Positions 16,369-24,204 of a stretch of DNA of 26,673 nt are shown here, one piece after another. Where the stretch lies: NCBI GenBank assembly GCA_003162555.1, contig PMNQ01000171.1, forward strand, positions 18,017 to 44,689, written 5' to 3'. The translations under genes were made by a program, and so were the position numbers. The notes beneath the pieces were generated by a model. The model did not search any database. It was not told the origin of the DNA and saw only the letters and a program-made list of their open reading frames with translations. Every line of letters starts with the position of its first letter. Position 1 is the stretch's first letter. This DNA comes from Gammaproteobacteria bacterium. Lineage in GTDB: Bacteria > Pseudomonadota > Gammaproteobacteria > Steroidobacterales > Steroidobacteraceae.

Positions 16369-17601
16369 TTAAGGCGCGAGCAGCGATTGCAGGTTGAAAT
16401 TCTCATCGGCCGCCTGCGCTGGCGTCGGCGACAGGCCACGATCCAGCAGCCGCCGCCCCAGCATGTGGTAGTGCGCATGGTTCAGTGAATCCACGGCCAG
16501 CAGGCGTCCCGCGCGAAAGTAAAATGCCGAGAACGCGAACTGCGCCACGTCGCCGCGCGTGACCACCTCGTCGTAGCCCTGGCTCAGGCCCACCATCTGC
16601 AGCCGCGCGTCGTACTGGTCAGACCAGAACCATGGCGCCGCCTTCACCGGGCGTGTATGGCCGAGCAGCGTTGCCGCCGCCGACATGCCCTGTTCGACGG
16701 CGTTCTGCACTGACTCGAGCCGCAGCAGCGTGCCGCCAGGCAGGCGCCGCGCGCAGCAGTCACCGGCCGCAACGATCTCTGGGTCGGAACTGCGCGAATG
16801 CTCATCGACGACAATGCCGCGATCGCACTCCAATCCGGCGGCGCGCGCCAGCGTGTCTTCCGGTTCGACGCCGATACCGACGACGACGCAGCCGGCTGGA
16901 TATTCACGGCCGTCAGCCATGCGTACTGCCCGCACCGCGCCACCGCTCCCGACCAGCTCCGTGACGCGCGCACCGAACACCAGCTCCACGCCATGCGAGC
17001 GATGCAGCCGCGCCGCGGCCTCCGAGACGATCGGCGCCACGACGCGCGACATCAGCCGATCCAGCCCTTCGAGTACGGTCACGGCAATGCCGCGTTTGCG
17101 CGCGGTCGCCGCCACTTCGAGCCCGATGAAGCCGCCACCGATTACGACCAGTGGTTTCGAAGTGGCGACGCAATCGTCGAGCGCCGCGCCAATCTGCTGC
17201 GAGTCATCCAGGGTGCGCAAACCGAGTACGCCGCGCAATCCGGCGCCGGGCACCGGCAGCACGCGCAGCCGCGCACCGGTCGCAAGCGCCAGCCCGCCAT
17301 ATTCATATTTATTGCCGTCGGCGCAATGCACCACGCGCGCGCCGCGGTCGATTGCGGTGACGGTGCTGTGCGTGTGCAGGTCGATTTTGCGCCGCGCGAG
17401 CACTTCGAGTCCGCGGATCGCCAGCGAGGCCGTGCTGCCGCGCTCCAGCAGCCACTTTTTCGACAGCGGCGGACGGTTGTACGGCCCATGGGCTTCCGCA
17501 CCCAGCAGCGTGATCGGACCGCCGTACTTCTCGTGACGGAGCGACTCGGCGATCTGCACGCCGGCTTGCCCGGCGCCAACGATGACAATGGGTCCTGGCA
17601 C
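16369..17601 (-). CDS. FAD-dependent ferredoxin/rubredoxin reductase-type oxidoreductase
   Basis: A 410-residue flavoprotein of the putidaredoxin/rhodocoxin reductase type, which passes electrons from NAD(P)H to a small iron-sulfur protein serving a P450 or Rieske oxygenase. The FAD motif GAGQAG is at residues 9-14, with the family-typical YNRPPLSKKWLL near 41-52. A second Rossmann motif, VVIGGGFIGLEVAA, starts about 150. The FAD-ribityl motif IVAAGDCCARR is near 285. The C-terminal domain starts about 325 with PWFWSDQYDARLQMVGL. Start: GTG at 17601; an in-frame TAG lies four codons upstream, so nothing longer is possible. No ferredoxin, P450 or oxygenase gene is adjacent, so the electron acceptor is unknown. 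It stands alone: convergent with gspB and divergent from the kinase. Confidence 0.88.
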   Translation of the reverse strand: MPGPIVIVGAGQAGVQIAESLRHEKYGGPITLLGAEAHGPYNRPPLSKKWLLERGSTASLAIRGLEVLARRKIDLHTHSTVTAIDRGARVVHCADGNKYEYGGLALATGARLRVLPVPGAGLRGVLGLRTLDDSQQIGAALDDCVATSKPLVVIGGGFIGLEVAATARKRGIAVTVLEGLDRLMSRVVAPIVSEAAARLHRSHGVELVFGARVTELVGSGGAVRAVRMADGREYPAGCVVVGIGVEPEDTLARAAGLECDRGIVVDEHSRSSDPEIVAAGDCCARRLPGGTLLRLESVQNAVEQGMSAAATLLGHTRPVKAAPWFWSDQYDARLQMVGLSQGYDEVVTRGDVAQFAFSAFYFRAGRLLAVDSLNHAHYHMLGRRLLDRGLSPTPAQAADENFNLQSLLAP

Positions 17602-17805
17602 GAGCGGAGCCTAGCACGCGCGTGAGCCGCGTCACACTTTGGCCGGCGAGCCGCGCGTCTGCTTCACAGAATGAGTCCCACGCAACTGCGGTCAGGGCCA
17701 GAAATCGTAAAGTCCGTGTGTCCCGGGCGCCACCCGCCCGTCCACCGCTGTCGATTGAACCGTGCCAGAAATTGCGCCTTACACCCAGCTCCGTGGATCG
17801 CGCAT
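17602..17805. other. Divergent intergenic region, no clear signal found
   Basis: 204 bases separate the reductase and kinase starts. A weak TTGAAC at 17755-17760 precedes TTACAC at 17780-17785 with a 19-base spacer; I do not consider it a reliable promoter. No strong dyad or RNA gene was seen. Confidence 0.3.
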
Positions 17806-19080
17806 GTGACGCCACGTATCCTCATTGCCGGCCGCGACGAGCAGCAACGTCAATGGCTGCGGCACCACCTGCAGACACTCTGGCCTGACGCCGAGCCGCC
17901 GAGTCTCGACCTCGATCAGTTCGAGCGTCAGCGCAACGACATTACCCGCCGCAACTACGACGTCGTGCTGCTGTGCGCACGTTTCGCGCGCGATGCGGGC
18001 GGATCCTGCGAAGGCATCGAATGGCTGCGCCAGCTGCGTCGCCAGCGGCTGCTGCCGCCGCTGATCATGGTTGCGACCGATGGCAATGAACTCACCGCGA
18101 TCCGCGCTTCACGCCTGGGCGCCGCGGCTTATCTGCCGCGCGACCTGCTCGATGCGCAGCTGCTCGGACGCACGCTGCGCAAGGTGCTGCATGCCAGCCG
18201 CCGCCGAGCGCGCCGCCTCGCCAGTGCCACGCGGCGCCGCGGCGATCTCGTGCCGCCCGGCCTGGACATTCCCCACTACACCCTGTTGCGCCAGATCGGG
18301 CGCTCGGCGCGCGCCAGTGTGTGGCTGGCGCACAGCGCAGCGCTGCAGCGTCCCGTGGCGCTGAAGATCAGCGAACCTGGCGACGGCGAACCTGGCGACG
18401 TGCAGCAGTTTGCGCGTGAGTATGCCGCCATCGCCGCACTTCGCGACCCGGCGATCGTCGACATCTACGACTACGGCGTGCACGAGGGTCGCGAGTTTCT
18501 CGCGATGGAGTATTTCGCCTGCGGTGATCTCAAGCAGCGGCTGTTGCACCCGTTGAGCAGCGACGAGGCGGTCACCTATGCCAGGCGCATCGCCGCGGCA
18601 CTGCGTGTGGTGCACGATGCCGGCATCCTGCATCGTGATCTCAAGCCGCCGAATGTCATGCTGCGCCCGGACGGCTCCGTGGTGCTGATCGACTTCGGCC
18701 TGGCCAAGCACATGAACGCCAACACGCACAGCACCGCGATCGGCGTGCTGCGCGGCTCCCCGTATTACATGAGTCCCGAGCAGGTGCAGGGCCGCGAACT
18801 CGACGCGCGGAGCGATCAGTACGCGCTTGGTGTGGTGTTCTTTGAAATGCTGGCCGGGCACAAGCCCTACACCGGAGTCAGCGCCATGGATCTCATGCAG
18901 CAGCACGTGTCGGGCGAGCGTCCACCGCTTCCGCCGCATCTGGCTATCTACGAGCCGCTTTTGTCCCGGCTGATGGCGCGTGATCGTGAAGAGCGCTGCC
19001 CGGACATGCATGCAGTGCTGACCGAGCTCATTCAACTGGCCGCCATGTCGGCCGTCACGCGTGATGCCGATGCCGCCTGA
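17806..19080 (+). CDS. Hanks-type Ser/Thr protein kinase with degenerate N-terminal receiver domain
   Basis: A 424-residue cytoplasmic signalling protein from the GTG at 17806 (VTPRILIAG). An open frame reaches back to 17671 but those extra residues have no domain character. Residues 1-125 follow the receiver fold (PRILIAG, YDVVLLCARF, PPLIMVATDG, GAAAYLPRD), yet the phosphoacceptor Asp is Cys57, the switch Thr is Ala, the conserved Lys is Arg, and the acidic pair is altered. A protein kinase follows: glycine loop IGRSARASV (poor in Gly), K187 in VALKIS, Glu in the AREYAAI helix, HRDLK with catalytic D278, DFG at 296-298, and SPYYMSPEQ. The catalytic residues are intact, so kinase activity is likely, although the loop is unusual. 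No transmembrane segment or sensor domain is seen. It overlaps the CheA-like gene. Confidence 0.88.
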   Translation: MTPRILIAGRDEQQRQWLRHHLQTLWPDAEPPSLDLDQFERQRNDITRRNYDVVLLCARFARDAGGSCEGIEWLRQLRRQRLLPPLIMVATDGNELTAIRASRLGAAAYLPRDLLDAQLLGRTLRKVLHASRRRARRLASATRRRGDLVPPGLDIPHYTLLRQIGRSARASVWLAHSAALQRPVALKISEPGDGEPGDVQQFAREYAAIAALRDPAIVDIYDYGVHEGREFLAMEYFACGDLKQRLLHPLSSDEAVTYARRIAAALRVVHDAGILHRDLKPPNVMLRPDGSVVLIDFGLAKHMNANTHSTAIGVLRGSPYYMSPEQVQGRELDARSDQYALGVVFFEMLAGHKPYTGVSAMDLMQQHVSGERPPLPPHLAIYEPLLSRLMARDREERCPDMHAVLTELIQLAAMSAVTRDADAA

Positions 19081-20152
19081 GCTGCCCAACACCGAGTCCA
19101 CGCAGCTCGAGCTGACACGGCTGCGCGAGGAACACACGCTGCTCGCCGAGCTGCTGCAGGTTGACCGCACGACATTGCGGAATTTCATGGCCTATGCCGC
19201 CCGCACGCTCACCCGTGTGCGCACGCTGCTGCAGCAACGCGCGCGCGAGCCGCAACAGTTCGTGGCCAAGATCGAACGGCTCCACGCGCACTATGCGCAA
19301 TTGCTGCGACGGGCGATGGCACTGTCGATGCCATCGCTGGTGCGTCTGTTCGAACAGACTTTGCAGGCGCTCGATGTACCGCGCACCGCCAGCGCGCCGA
19401 GCGGTGATGCGTTGTTGCCAGCGCTGCTGTGCATCGACGAGGTATTCCTGGCGCTGACCACGATCGCGCAACGGAGCGGTGTGGCGCTGGCCGCCCGCCG
19501 CGCGCCGCGCCGGCGCAACCGCCTGTCCGGCCCTGCCGGAGCCGAGCCGCGCACCGACGTTCCCGGAGGCGGTGCGCCGCAGCTGCTGCTGGCATTGCAG
19601 CAGCTCGCCGCGCAGCAGGCCAGTGCGCAGGGCAAGTCGGTGGAGCTCACTGCGATCGGACTCGATCAGGTGCCGGACATCCACGCCGGCGCTTTCTACG
19701 ACATGCTGAGCCAGATGCTGCGCAACGCGATCGAGCACGGTATCGAGAGTCCGGCGCAACGGCGCGCCGCCGGCAAAAACGCCCAGGGTGCGCTGCTGGT
19801 GGAATTCCAGCCGCGCAACGGCGGCCTGTCGGAACTCGTGTTCCAGGACGACGGCCAGGGCCTCAACACGGCACGGATCATCGACGCGGCAGTTGCCGGC
19901 GCGCTGATCACGGACGACGCGGCGCTGGAGCAGGATCCGCGCCGCGCCACCACGCTCATTTTTCATGCCGGCCTGAGCACCGCCGCGGAAGCAGCCGGCC
20001 GCGGACTCGGCATGCGGATCCTCAGGGACAACGTCAAGCGTCTGGACGGCCAGATCCAGGTCGCGACCAAGCGCGGCCAATTCACGCGCATCCGCATCCG
20101 CCTGCCCACCGTGGGCGCGCCCGCTGTCCACGCCGAAGCGGCACAGGCCTGA
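19064..20152 (+). CDS. CheA-like ATP-binding protein (HATPase) without CheW-like domain
   Basis: A protein of 362 residues from the ATG at 19064; GTG 19061 and ATG 19070 are equally possible. It overlaps the end of the kinase gene, suggesting translational coupling. The C-terminal half is a CheA-type ATPase: N-box MLRNAIEHGIE (Asn about 221), G1 box QDDGQGL (about 261-267), IFHAGLSTA, and G2 box AGRGLGMRIL. The HGIE and HAGLSTA forms are those of CheA rather than of ordinary sensor kinases. The N-terminal 130 or so residues are helical and resemble an Hpt bundle (FVAKIERLHAHYAQLLRRAM), but the usual His-x-x-Lys-Gly sequence is not there. No CheW-like P5 domain follows; the chain ends soon after TRIRIRLPTVG. 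A Pro/Gly linker lies near 155-175. Its phosphoacceptor and partner are unknown; partnership with the upstream kinase is inferred. Confidence 0.82.
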   Translation: MPMPPELPNTESTQLELTRLREEHTLLAELLQVDRTTLRNFMAYAARTLTRVRTLLQQRAREPQQFVAKIERLHAHYAQLLRRAMALSMPSLVRLFEQTLQALDVPRTASAPSGDALLPALLCIDEVFLALTTIAQRSGVALAARRAPRRRNRLSGPAGAEPRTDVPGGGAPQLLLALQQLAAQQASAQGKSVELTAIGLDQVPDIHAGAFYDMLSQMLRNAIEHGIESPAQRRAAGKNAQGALLVEFQPRNGGLSELVFQDDGQGLNTARIIDAAVAGALITDDAALEQDPRRATTLIFHAGLSTAAEAAGRGLGMRILRDNVKRLDGQIQVATKRGQFTRIRIRLPTVGAPAVHAEAAQA

Positions 20153-20159
20153 GCAAAGC

Positions 20160-20188
20160 TTGACAGGCTCCTGACCGCCGGGTGCAAT
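20160..20188 (+). promoter_or_regulatory. Sigma70-type promoter of the glycosyltransferase gene
   Basis: A perfect -35 box TTGACA (20160-20165) and a -10 box TGCAAT (20183-20188, four of six matches) are separated by exactly 17 bases. Transcription would begin near 20195, giving a leader of only about 15 bases before the ATG at 20210. Confidence 0.55.
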
Positions 20189-20208
20189 GGCCGCACATCA
20201 AGGCCATT
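20186..20208 (+). promoter_or_regulatory. 7+7 bp dyad overlapping promoter and ribosome site of the glycosyltransferase gene
   Basis: AATGGCC (20186-20192) and GGCCATT (20202-20208) are perfect inverted repeats around nine bases. The left arm overlaps the -10 box and the right arm overlaps the AAGG ribosome site (20200-20203), ending one base before the ATG. It could be a repressor operator. In transcripts that start further upstream, it could instead be an RNA hairpin hiding the ribosome site. Confidence 0.45.
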
Positions 20209-20209
20209 C

Positions 20210-21352
20210 ATGCACCTCGTAGACACCACCCTGTTCTTTTCGCCAACCAGTGGCGGCGTGCGTCGCTATCTGACGGCGAAGCACCAATGGCTGCACGCGC
20301 ATACGCTGCACCGCCATTCGATGCTGGTGCCCGGCACGACGACGGAGCTCAAGCCCGGCGACATCAGCACGATCGATGGCTGGAAGGTTCCGGGCACGTT
20401 TAATTACCACCTGCCGCTGTCGCCGCGCCGCTGGATACGCATGCTCGACGCGCTCGAGCCCGATCTGATCGAGGTCGGCGACGTGTTTCATCCGGCCTGG
20501 TGCGCAATGCGCTGCGCACGCCGCCGCGACATCCCGCTGCTGGCGTTCTTTCACTCGAATTTCCCGCGCCTTGCCGGTCGCAGGCTCGGCCGCGGGGTCG
20601 AATCCGGCCTGAACAGCTACCTGCGCCGCGTCTATGAACGCATGGATCTCGTGCTGGCGCCAAGCCGCCTGATGTGCGAACACCTGGCGGGGCTCGGTCT
20701 GCACAACACCGCGTTGCAGCCGCTGGGCGTCGACACAGAAATCTTTTCTCCGCAGCGCCGCACCGCGGGACTGCGCCGCACGCTGGGCCTCGCGGACGAC
20801 ACGCGGCTGCTGGTGTACGCCGGCCGATTCTCTGCCGAGAAAAACATTGAGGTGCTGCACGGCGCGTTGCGGCAGCTCGGCGAGCGTTATCACCTGCTGA
20901 TGCTCGGCGGCGGCGAGTACGCACGGCCGGCGCCCAACATTAGCGTGCAACCCTACCGCCGCGACAGCGTCGAGCTTGCCGTGATGATCGCCTCCTGCGA
21001 TGCGCTGGTGCACGCGGGCTGCAGCGAGACCTTTGGACTTGTGATCATCGAGGCTCTGGCCTGCGGCATTCCGGTGGTCGGCGCCAACGCCGGCGCGGTG
21101 CCCGAACATGTCGACGAATCGGTCGGCATGCTTGCGCCGCCCGGCGACACCGCCGGCATGGCGGCGGCCATTGCCGCGCTCTACGAACGCGATCTGGCTG
21201 CGCTCGGCCGCGCGGCGCGCGCGCGCGCGCTGCAACGCTACACCTGGACGCGCGCACTGCATCTGCTGCTGGGCCACTATGCCGCCGTGGCCGGACCTGC
21301 GCTGGCGCCCGCACCCGAGCAGGTCGCACTCGAGCTGCCGCTGCCGCGCTAG
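20210..21352 (+). CDS. Family 4 glycosyltransferase (GT-B fold)
   Basis: A 380-residue cytoplasmic or membrane-associated glycosyltransferase. The N-terminal SPTSGGVRRYLTAK is the acceptor-side glycine motif of family GT4. The donor-side domain begins with LLVYAGRFSAEKNIEVL. The E-x7-E motif is E273-E281 in CSETFGLVIIEALACG, followed by PVVGANAGAVPEHV and the usual LAPPGDTAGMAAAI. The start ATG at 20210 has AAGG six bases upstream. It probably transfers a nucleotide-activated sugar with retention to a lipid or glycan acceptor; donor and acceptor cannot be told from the sequence. It has its own promoter 57 bases after the CheA-like gene, so it may be read both from upstream and alone. A (GC)8 run near its end encodes part of an Ala/Arg stretch. 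Confidence 0.9.
   Translation: MHLVDTTLFFSPTSGGVRRYLTAKHQWLHAHTLHRHSMLVPGTTTELKPGDISTIDGWKVPGTFNYHLPLSPRRWIRMLDALEPDLIEVGDVFHPAWCAMRCARRRDIPLLAFFHSNFPRLAGRRLGRGVESGLNSYLRRVYERMDLVLAPSRLMCEHLAGLGLHNTALQPLGVDTEIFSPQRRTAGLRRTLGLADDTRLLVYAGRFSAEKNIEVLHGALRQLGERYHLLMLGGGEYARPAPNISVQPYRRDSVELAVMIASCDALVHAGCSETFGLVIIEALACGIPVVGANAGAVPEHVDESVGMLAPPGDTAGMAAAIAALYERDLAALGRAARARALQRYTWTRALHLLLGHYAAVAGPALAPAPEQVALELPLPR
21215..21230. repeat. (GC)8 alternating run
   Basis: Sixteen bases of strictly alternating G and C lie inside the glycosyltransferase coding region, where they encode an Ala-Arg run. Such tracts can adopt Z-DNA and are prone to slippage, but here a change of one GC unit would shift the frame. 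Confidence 0.6.
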
Positions 21353-21365
21353 GCGCGCGGCCGCG

Positions 21366-22388
21366 TCACGCGCGCAGGCTGTAGAGATTGAGCGCGCCGG
21401 ATCGATCGGCTACTGCGAGCTGCGTGCCATCGTTCGACCAGCGCAACAGCGCCACCTCGTCCGTGTACATGTCCGCGTCCACGGGCTGCTGCGGCTGCGC
21501 GGTTCGCCACAGTGTCAGCCGGTGATCGCGCCCGCCCGCTGCCAGCAGCGAACCCTTGGGCTGAAAGCTAAGCTGCGTGAGCCGCGCCGTGTGCGCGCCG
21601 AGCTGCAGTGGCTCGCTGCCCTCGGGCCCGCGCCCGGAAAAATCCCAGACGATGATCAGCTCGTCCGCAGCGGTGGCGAGCAAACGGCTGTTGGCGCTCC
21701 AGCTCGTCAACGCCACCTTGGCGCCGTAGCCGCGCATCTGCGACTGCGTGCCGGCGGCGACGTTCCAGAAATGCACCGAGCCATCCTGCATGCCAGAAGC
21801 CAGCACGCGGCCATCCGGGCTCCAGCTCGCGGTCAGGCAGGCGCCCTGCCATGCATATTCCCGGCTGAGCAGTTCGGGCTCAAGGCGATGCAGTTGCGCA
21901 CCGCCATTGCCGACGCTCGCGAGTTCGCTGCTCTTGCCGCGCCAGGCGATCGCGGCGATGACGCCGCTCTGCTCCGGCAGCGGCGTGCGCAGCACACCGT
22001 CGCTACCGAAAACCTGCAGCGCGCGCCCGGTGGCCACGGCCAGCAGCCGCCCGTTGGCCGACCAGGCCAGCCGCTCGCTCCAAGTGCTGTCGCTGTGAAT
22101 GACGCGCGCTTCGCGCGTGCGCGCATCCCACAGGCGCACTTCGCCGTCCTGACCGGAGCTGGCGAACTGCTGCCCGCCGTTCTGCCACGCAACGGCCAGC
22201 GCGCCTCCGGCGTGAGTCCCCAGTCGCTGCGCGCCCGCCGCCGTGTCTGCGATGGCGATCCACAGCAGCCAACCTTCACCGCCCGCGACCAACAGCGCGC
22301 GGCCGTCCGCCGACCAGGCGGCATCGACCGGAAAATCGCCGAGTTCGACGCGCGCACGGCGCTCGAGCCTGATCGCCGGAACACTCAC
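21366..22388 (-). CDS. WD40-repeat beta-propeller protein
   Basis: A 340-residue protein made almost wholly of WD40-like repeats. I count eight strand pairs of the pattern xxxWSxxGxxLAxxxxDGxxxxW, for example [69 protein letters not shown] and [13 protein letters not shown]. There is no signal peptide or membrane segment, so a cytoplasmic scaffold is likely. The start is the GTG at 22388, whose GTGA overlaps the stop of the COG0523 GTPase gene by four bases; the longer frame back to 22481 lies inside that gene. It is the last gene of the five-gene operon. WD40 genes next to COG0523 GTPases are something I recall from other proteobacteria, but the working partner is unproven. Confidence 0.88.
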   Translation of the reverse strand: MSVPAIRLERRARVELGDFPVDAAWSADGRALLVAGGEGWLLWIAIADTAAGAQRLGTHAGGALAVAWQNGGQQFASSGQDGEVRLWDARTREARVIHSDSTWSERLAWSANGRLLAVATGRALQVFGSDGVLRTPLPEQSGVIAAIAWRGKSSELASVGNGGAQLHRLEPELLSREYAWQGACLTASWSPDGRVLASGMQDGSVHFWNVAAGTQSQMRGYGAKVALTSWSANSRLLATAADELIIVWDFSGRGPEGSEPLQLGAHTARLTQLSFQPKGSLLAAGGRDHRLTLWRTAQPQQPVDADMYTDEVALLRWSNDGTQLAVADRSGALNLYSLRA

Positions 22389-23773
22389 GCGATGCAGGAT
22401 TCGAAGCCGGCCTCGAGCTCGGCACGATCGAGCTTGCGCCCGATGAACACCAGCCGGTTGAGGCGCGCCGCATCGCCCCACGGGCGCTCGAGCTGCCCGT
22501 CGAAGATCATGTGCACGCCGTGAAACACATAGCGGCGCTGTTCACCGCGGAAATTGAGCACGCCCTTCATGCGCAGGATGTCCTGGCCGCGGCTCTGCAG
22601 CAGGTAGGACAGCCATTCATTGACCTTTTCGGCGTTGAGCGGCCGCGCGTCCTCAATGCCGATCGAGGTGATTTCGGACTCGTGATGGTGTGAACCATAC
22701 TCGCCCTCGCCCGTAAGCTGCGCACGCGGCAGACTGAAGCCGAACTCCGCTGGCGCGTGCTCGCAAAACAAAACCCAGTTGCCGGCCGCGGGAATCTGCA
22801 GTTGGAAATCGGCGTGCGCGCCCAGTTGCAGCCGCTGATGGCGGCCAGTTTCGAGCTTCGCGCCTGACGACAGTCGGTCGCTGGCCTGCGCGAATGCGGC
22901 AGCCGCGGCTGGCACCAACAACTCGATGCCCGCCATGCCGGGCTCACTCGCCTGCAGCACCACAACACCGACTTCCTTCAGTCCCGCCGCATGATCATGG
23001 TCATGCGCGTGATCGTGGTGGTGTTCGTGGTCATGGTCGTGCCCATGTTCGTGCGGCTGGGAACCGGTATGCACGACGTGCTGGCCCGCCGCCAGCGTGT
23101 AGCTGCCAGCCCATTCAAATGGCTGCTGTGGCTGCAGGAACGCCGCATCGACGGCCAACGCACGATCCAGATCGAAAGCGCCCAGGTCCAGCACCTGCGC
23201 GAGCGGCAATTCAGCCATGTGCGAGCGCACGATGCGCGCCGTGCCGTTGATGGCGCGCAACTCGCGCTCGGTCCGTGCGAGCTGTGCCTCACTGACCAGG
23301 TCGATCTTGTTGAGCAACAATACGTCGGCGAAACCGATCTGGTCCGCCGCGGTCGGCACGCTCGCGAGCTGCCCGGCAATATGCGCCGCGTCAACCAGCG
23401 CCACGATCGCATCGAGCTGGAATTCCTCGCGCAGGTCTTCATCGACGAAAAACGTCTGCGCCACCGGACCCGGGTCGGCCAGGCCCGTGGTCTCGATCAG
23501 CACGTAGTCAAAGCGATCGCGCCGCTTTCGCAACTGGTTCAGCACGCGGATCAGGTCACCGCGCACCGTGCAGCAGATGCAGCCATTGGCAGTCTCGAAG
23601 ATCTCTTCCTGCGCACCGATCACCAGTTCATGATCGACCGCCACTTCACCAAATTCGTTTTCGATTACCGCAATGCGCTTGCCGTGCTGCTCCGAGAGGA
23701 TGCGGTTCAGCAGCGTGGTCTTGCCCGATCCGAGGAAGCCGGTGAGTACCGTAACTGGAACGCGCTTGTTCAT
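22385..23773 (-). CDS. COG0523 (CobW/P47K) family metal-chaperone GTPase
   Basis: A 462-residue G3E-family GTPase that, by family, delivers or inserts metal (often zinc) into target proteins. Walker A is GFLGSGKT at residues 12-19. [13 protein letters not shown] follows, and the metal-binding motif CICC is at 65-68 in [23 protein letters not shown] is the Walker B/switch region and LLNKIDLV is the base-recognition motif. Residues 241-261 hold 12 His among 21, alternating with Asp and Glu: a likely metal-loading loop. The CobW C-terminal domain follows ([24 protein letters not shown] and [17 protein letters not shown]). It is longer than E. coli YjiA (318 residues) owing to the His loop and an inserted region after it. 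The ATG at 23773 overlaps the upstream stop by four bases (ATGA). Confidence 0.93.
   Translation of the reverse strand: MNKRVPVTVLTGFLGSGKTTLLNRILSEQHGKRIAVIENEFGEVAVDHELVIGAQEEIFETANGCICCTVRGDLIRVLNQLRKRRDRFDYVLIETTGLADPGPVAQTFFVDEDLREEFQLDAIVALVDAAHIAGQLASVPTAADQIGFADVLLLNKIDLVSEAQLARTERELRAINGTARIVRSHMAELPLAQVLDLGAFDLDRALAVDAAFLQPQQPFEWAGSYTLAAGQHVVHTGSQPHEHGHDHDHEHHHDHAHDHDHAAGLKEVGVVVLQASEPGMAGIELLVPAAAAAFAQASDRLSSGAKLETGRHQRLQLGAHADFQLQIPAAGNWVLFCEHAPAEFGFSLPRAQLTGEGEYGSHHHESEITSIGIEDARPLNAEKVNEWLSYLLQSRGQDILRMKGVLNFRGEQRRYVFHGVHMIFDGQLERPWGDAARLNRLVFIGRKLDRAELEAGFESCIA
22989..23053 (-). repeat. His-rich codon run in the COG0523 gene
   Basis: A stretch of CAC/CAT and GAC/GAT codons encodes the His-Asp/Glu loop at residues 241-261. 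CAT and CAC alternate irregularly, so this is a protein-level repeat rather than a fresh DNA expansion. Confidence 0.7.
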
Positions 23774-24204
23774 TCGACGTCACCCGCGCCGTCCACGCTG
23801 CCGGCGCCACGGAGCTTGCGCAGCAGCCGCGCCATGCCCGGCACGCGCAGTGCATCCAGCAGCAGCACCCAGCCAGCGCGCACGCTCCACGGCGCGATGA
23901 CGCGAGGCAAGGCGCGCGCAAAGGCCGCCTCGGCGCCGCGATGCACCTGCACTGCCTGCGCTGCGAACACCAGCACAGTGGTGCCGCTGCGTAATTCCCA
24001 GACCGCAGCATCGGGTTCACCGTGCACATAAAGCTCGGCCTCAGGCAGACACGCCGGCAGTTCAGGACCCACGACACCGCACAGCAGCACCTCGAGCCTG
24101 CCCTCGCCGTCGCGATCCACGCCGCTCAGATGCCACCGCACCGCGCCCGCCTTACGGGCGCATTGCGCTTCGCCGCGGAACGCGGCTACCAGTCTCGTGT
24201 TCAC
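23770..24204 (-). CDS. Uncharacterised 144-residue protein in the COG0523 operon
   Basis: I do not recognise this family. The GTG start at 24204 gives GTGA overlapping the M50 gene stop by four bases, and its own stop overlaps the GTPase start (ATGA); both junctions argue that it is a real, translated gene. The predicted protein is soluble, with alternating strands in the first two thirds ([54 protein letters not shown]) and amphipathic helices at the end ([22 protein letters not shown]). Three Cys (in QCARK, LLCGV and PACLP) and a few His could bind metal, but no compact motif is seen. The C-terminus is acidic (VDGAGDVE). The position between a membrane protease and a metal chaperone suggests a helper role in the same process. 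Confidence 0.75.
   Translation of the reverse strand: MNTRLVAAFRGEAQCARKAGAVRWHLSGVDRDGEGRLEVLLCGVVGPELPACLPEAELYVHGEPDAAVWELRSGTTVLVFAAQAVQVHRGAEAAFARALPRVIAPWSVRAGWVLLLDALRVPGMARLLRKLRGAGSVDGAGDVE

Noticed and set aside
17671..17805. Longer start for the Ser/Thr kinase at 17671
   Set aside because: The added residues are Arg, Pro and Cys-rich with no fold pattern, and the receiver-like domain begins naturally at the GTG at 17806.
22991..24031. Plus-strand frame starting with a very hydrophobic stretch rich in Val and Met
   Set aside because: The hydrophobic start is just the complement of the His/Asp codon run of the COG0523 gene; the frame crosses into the next real gene.
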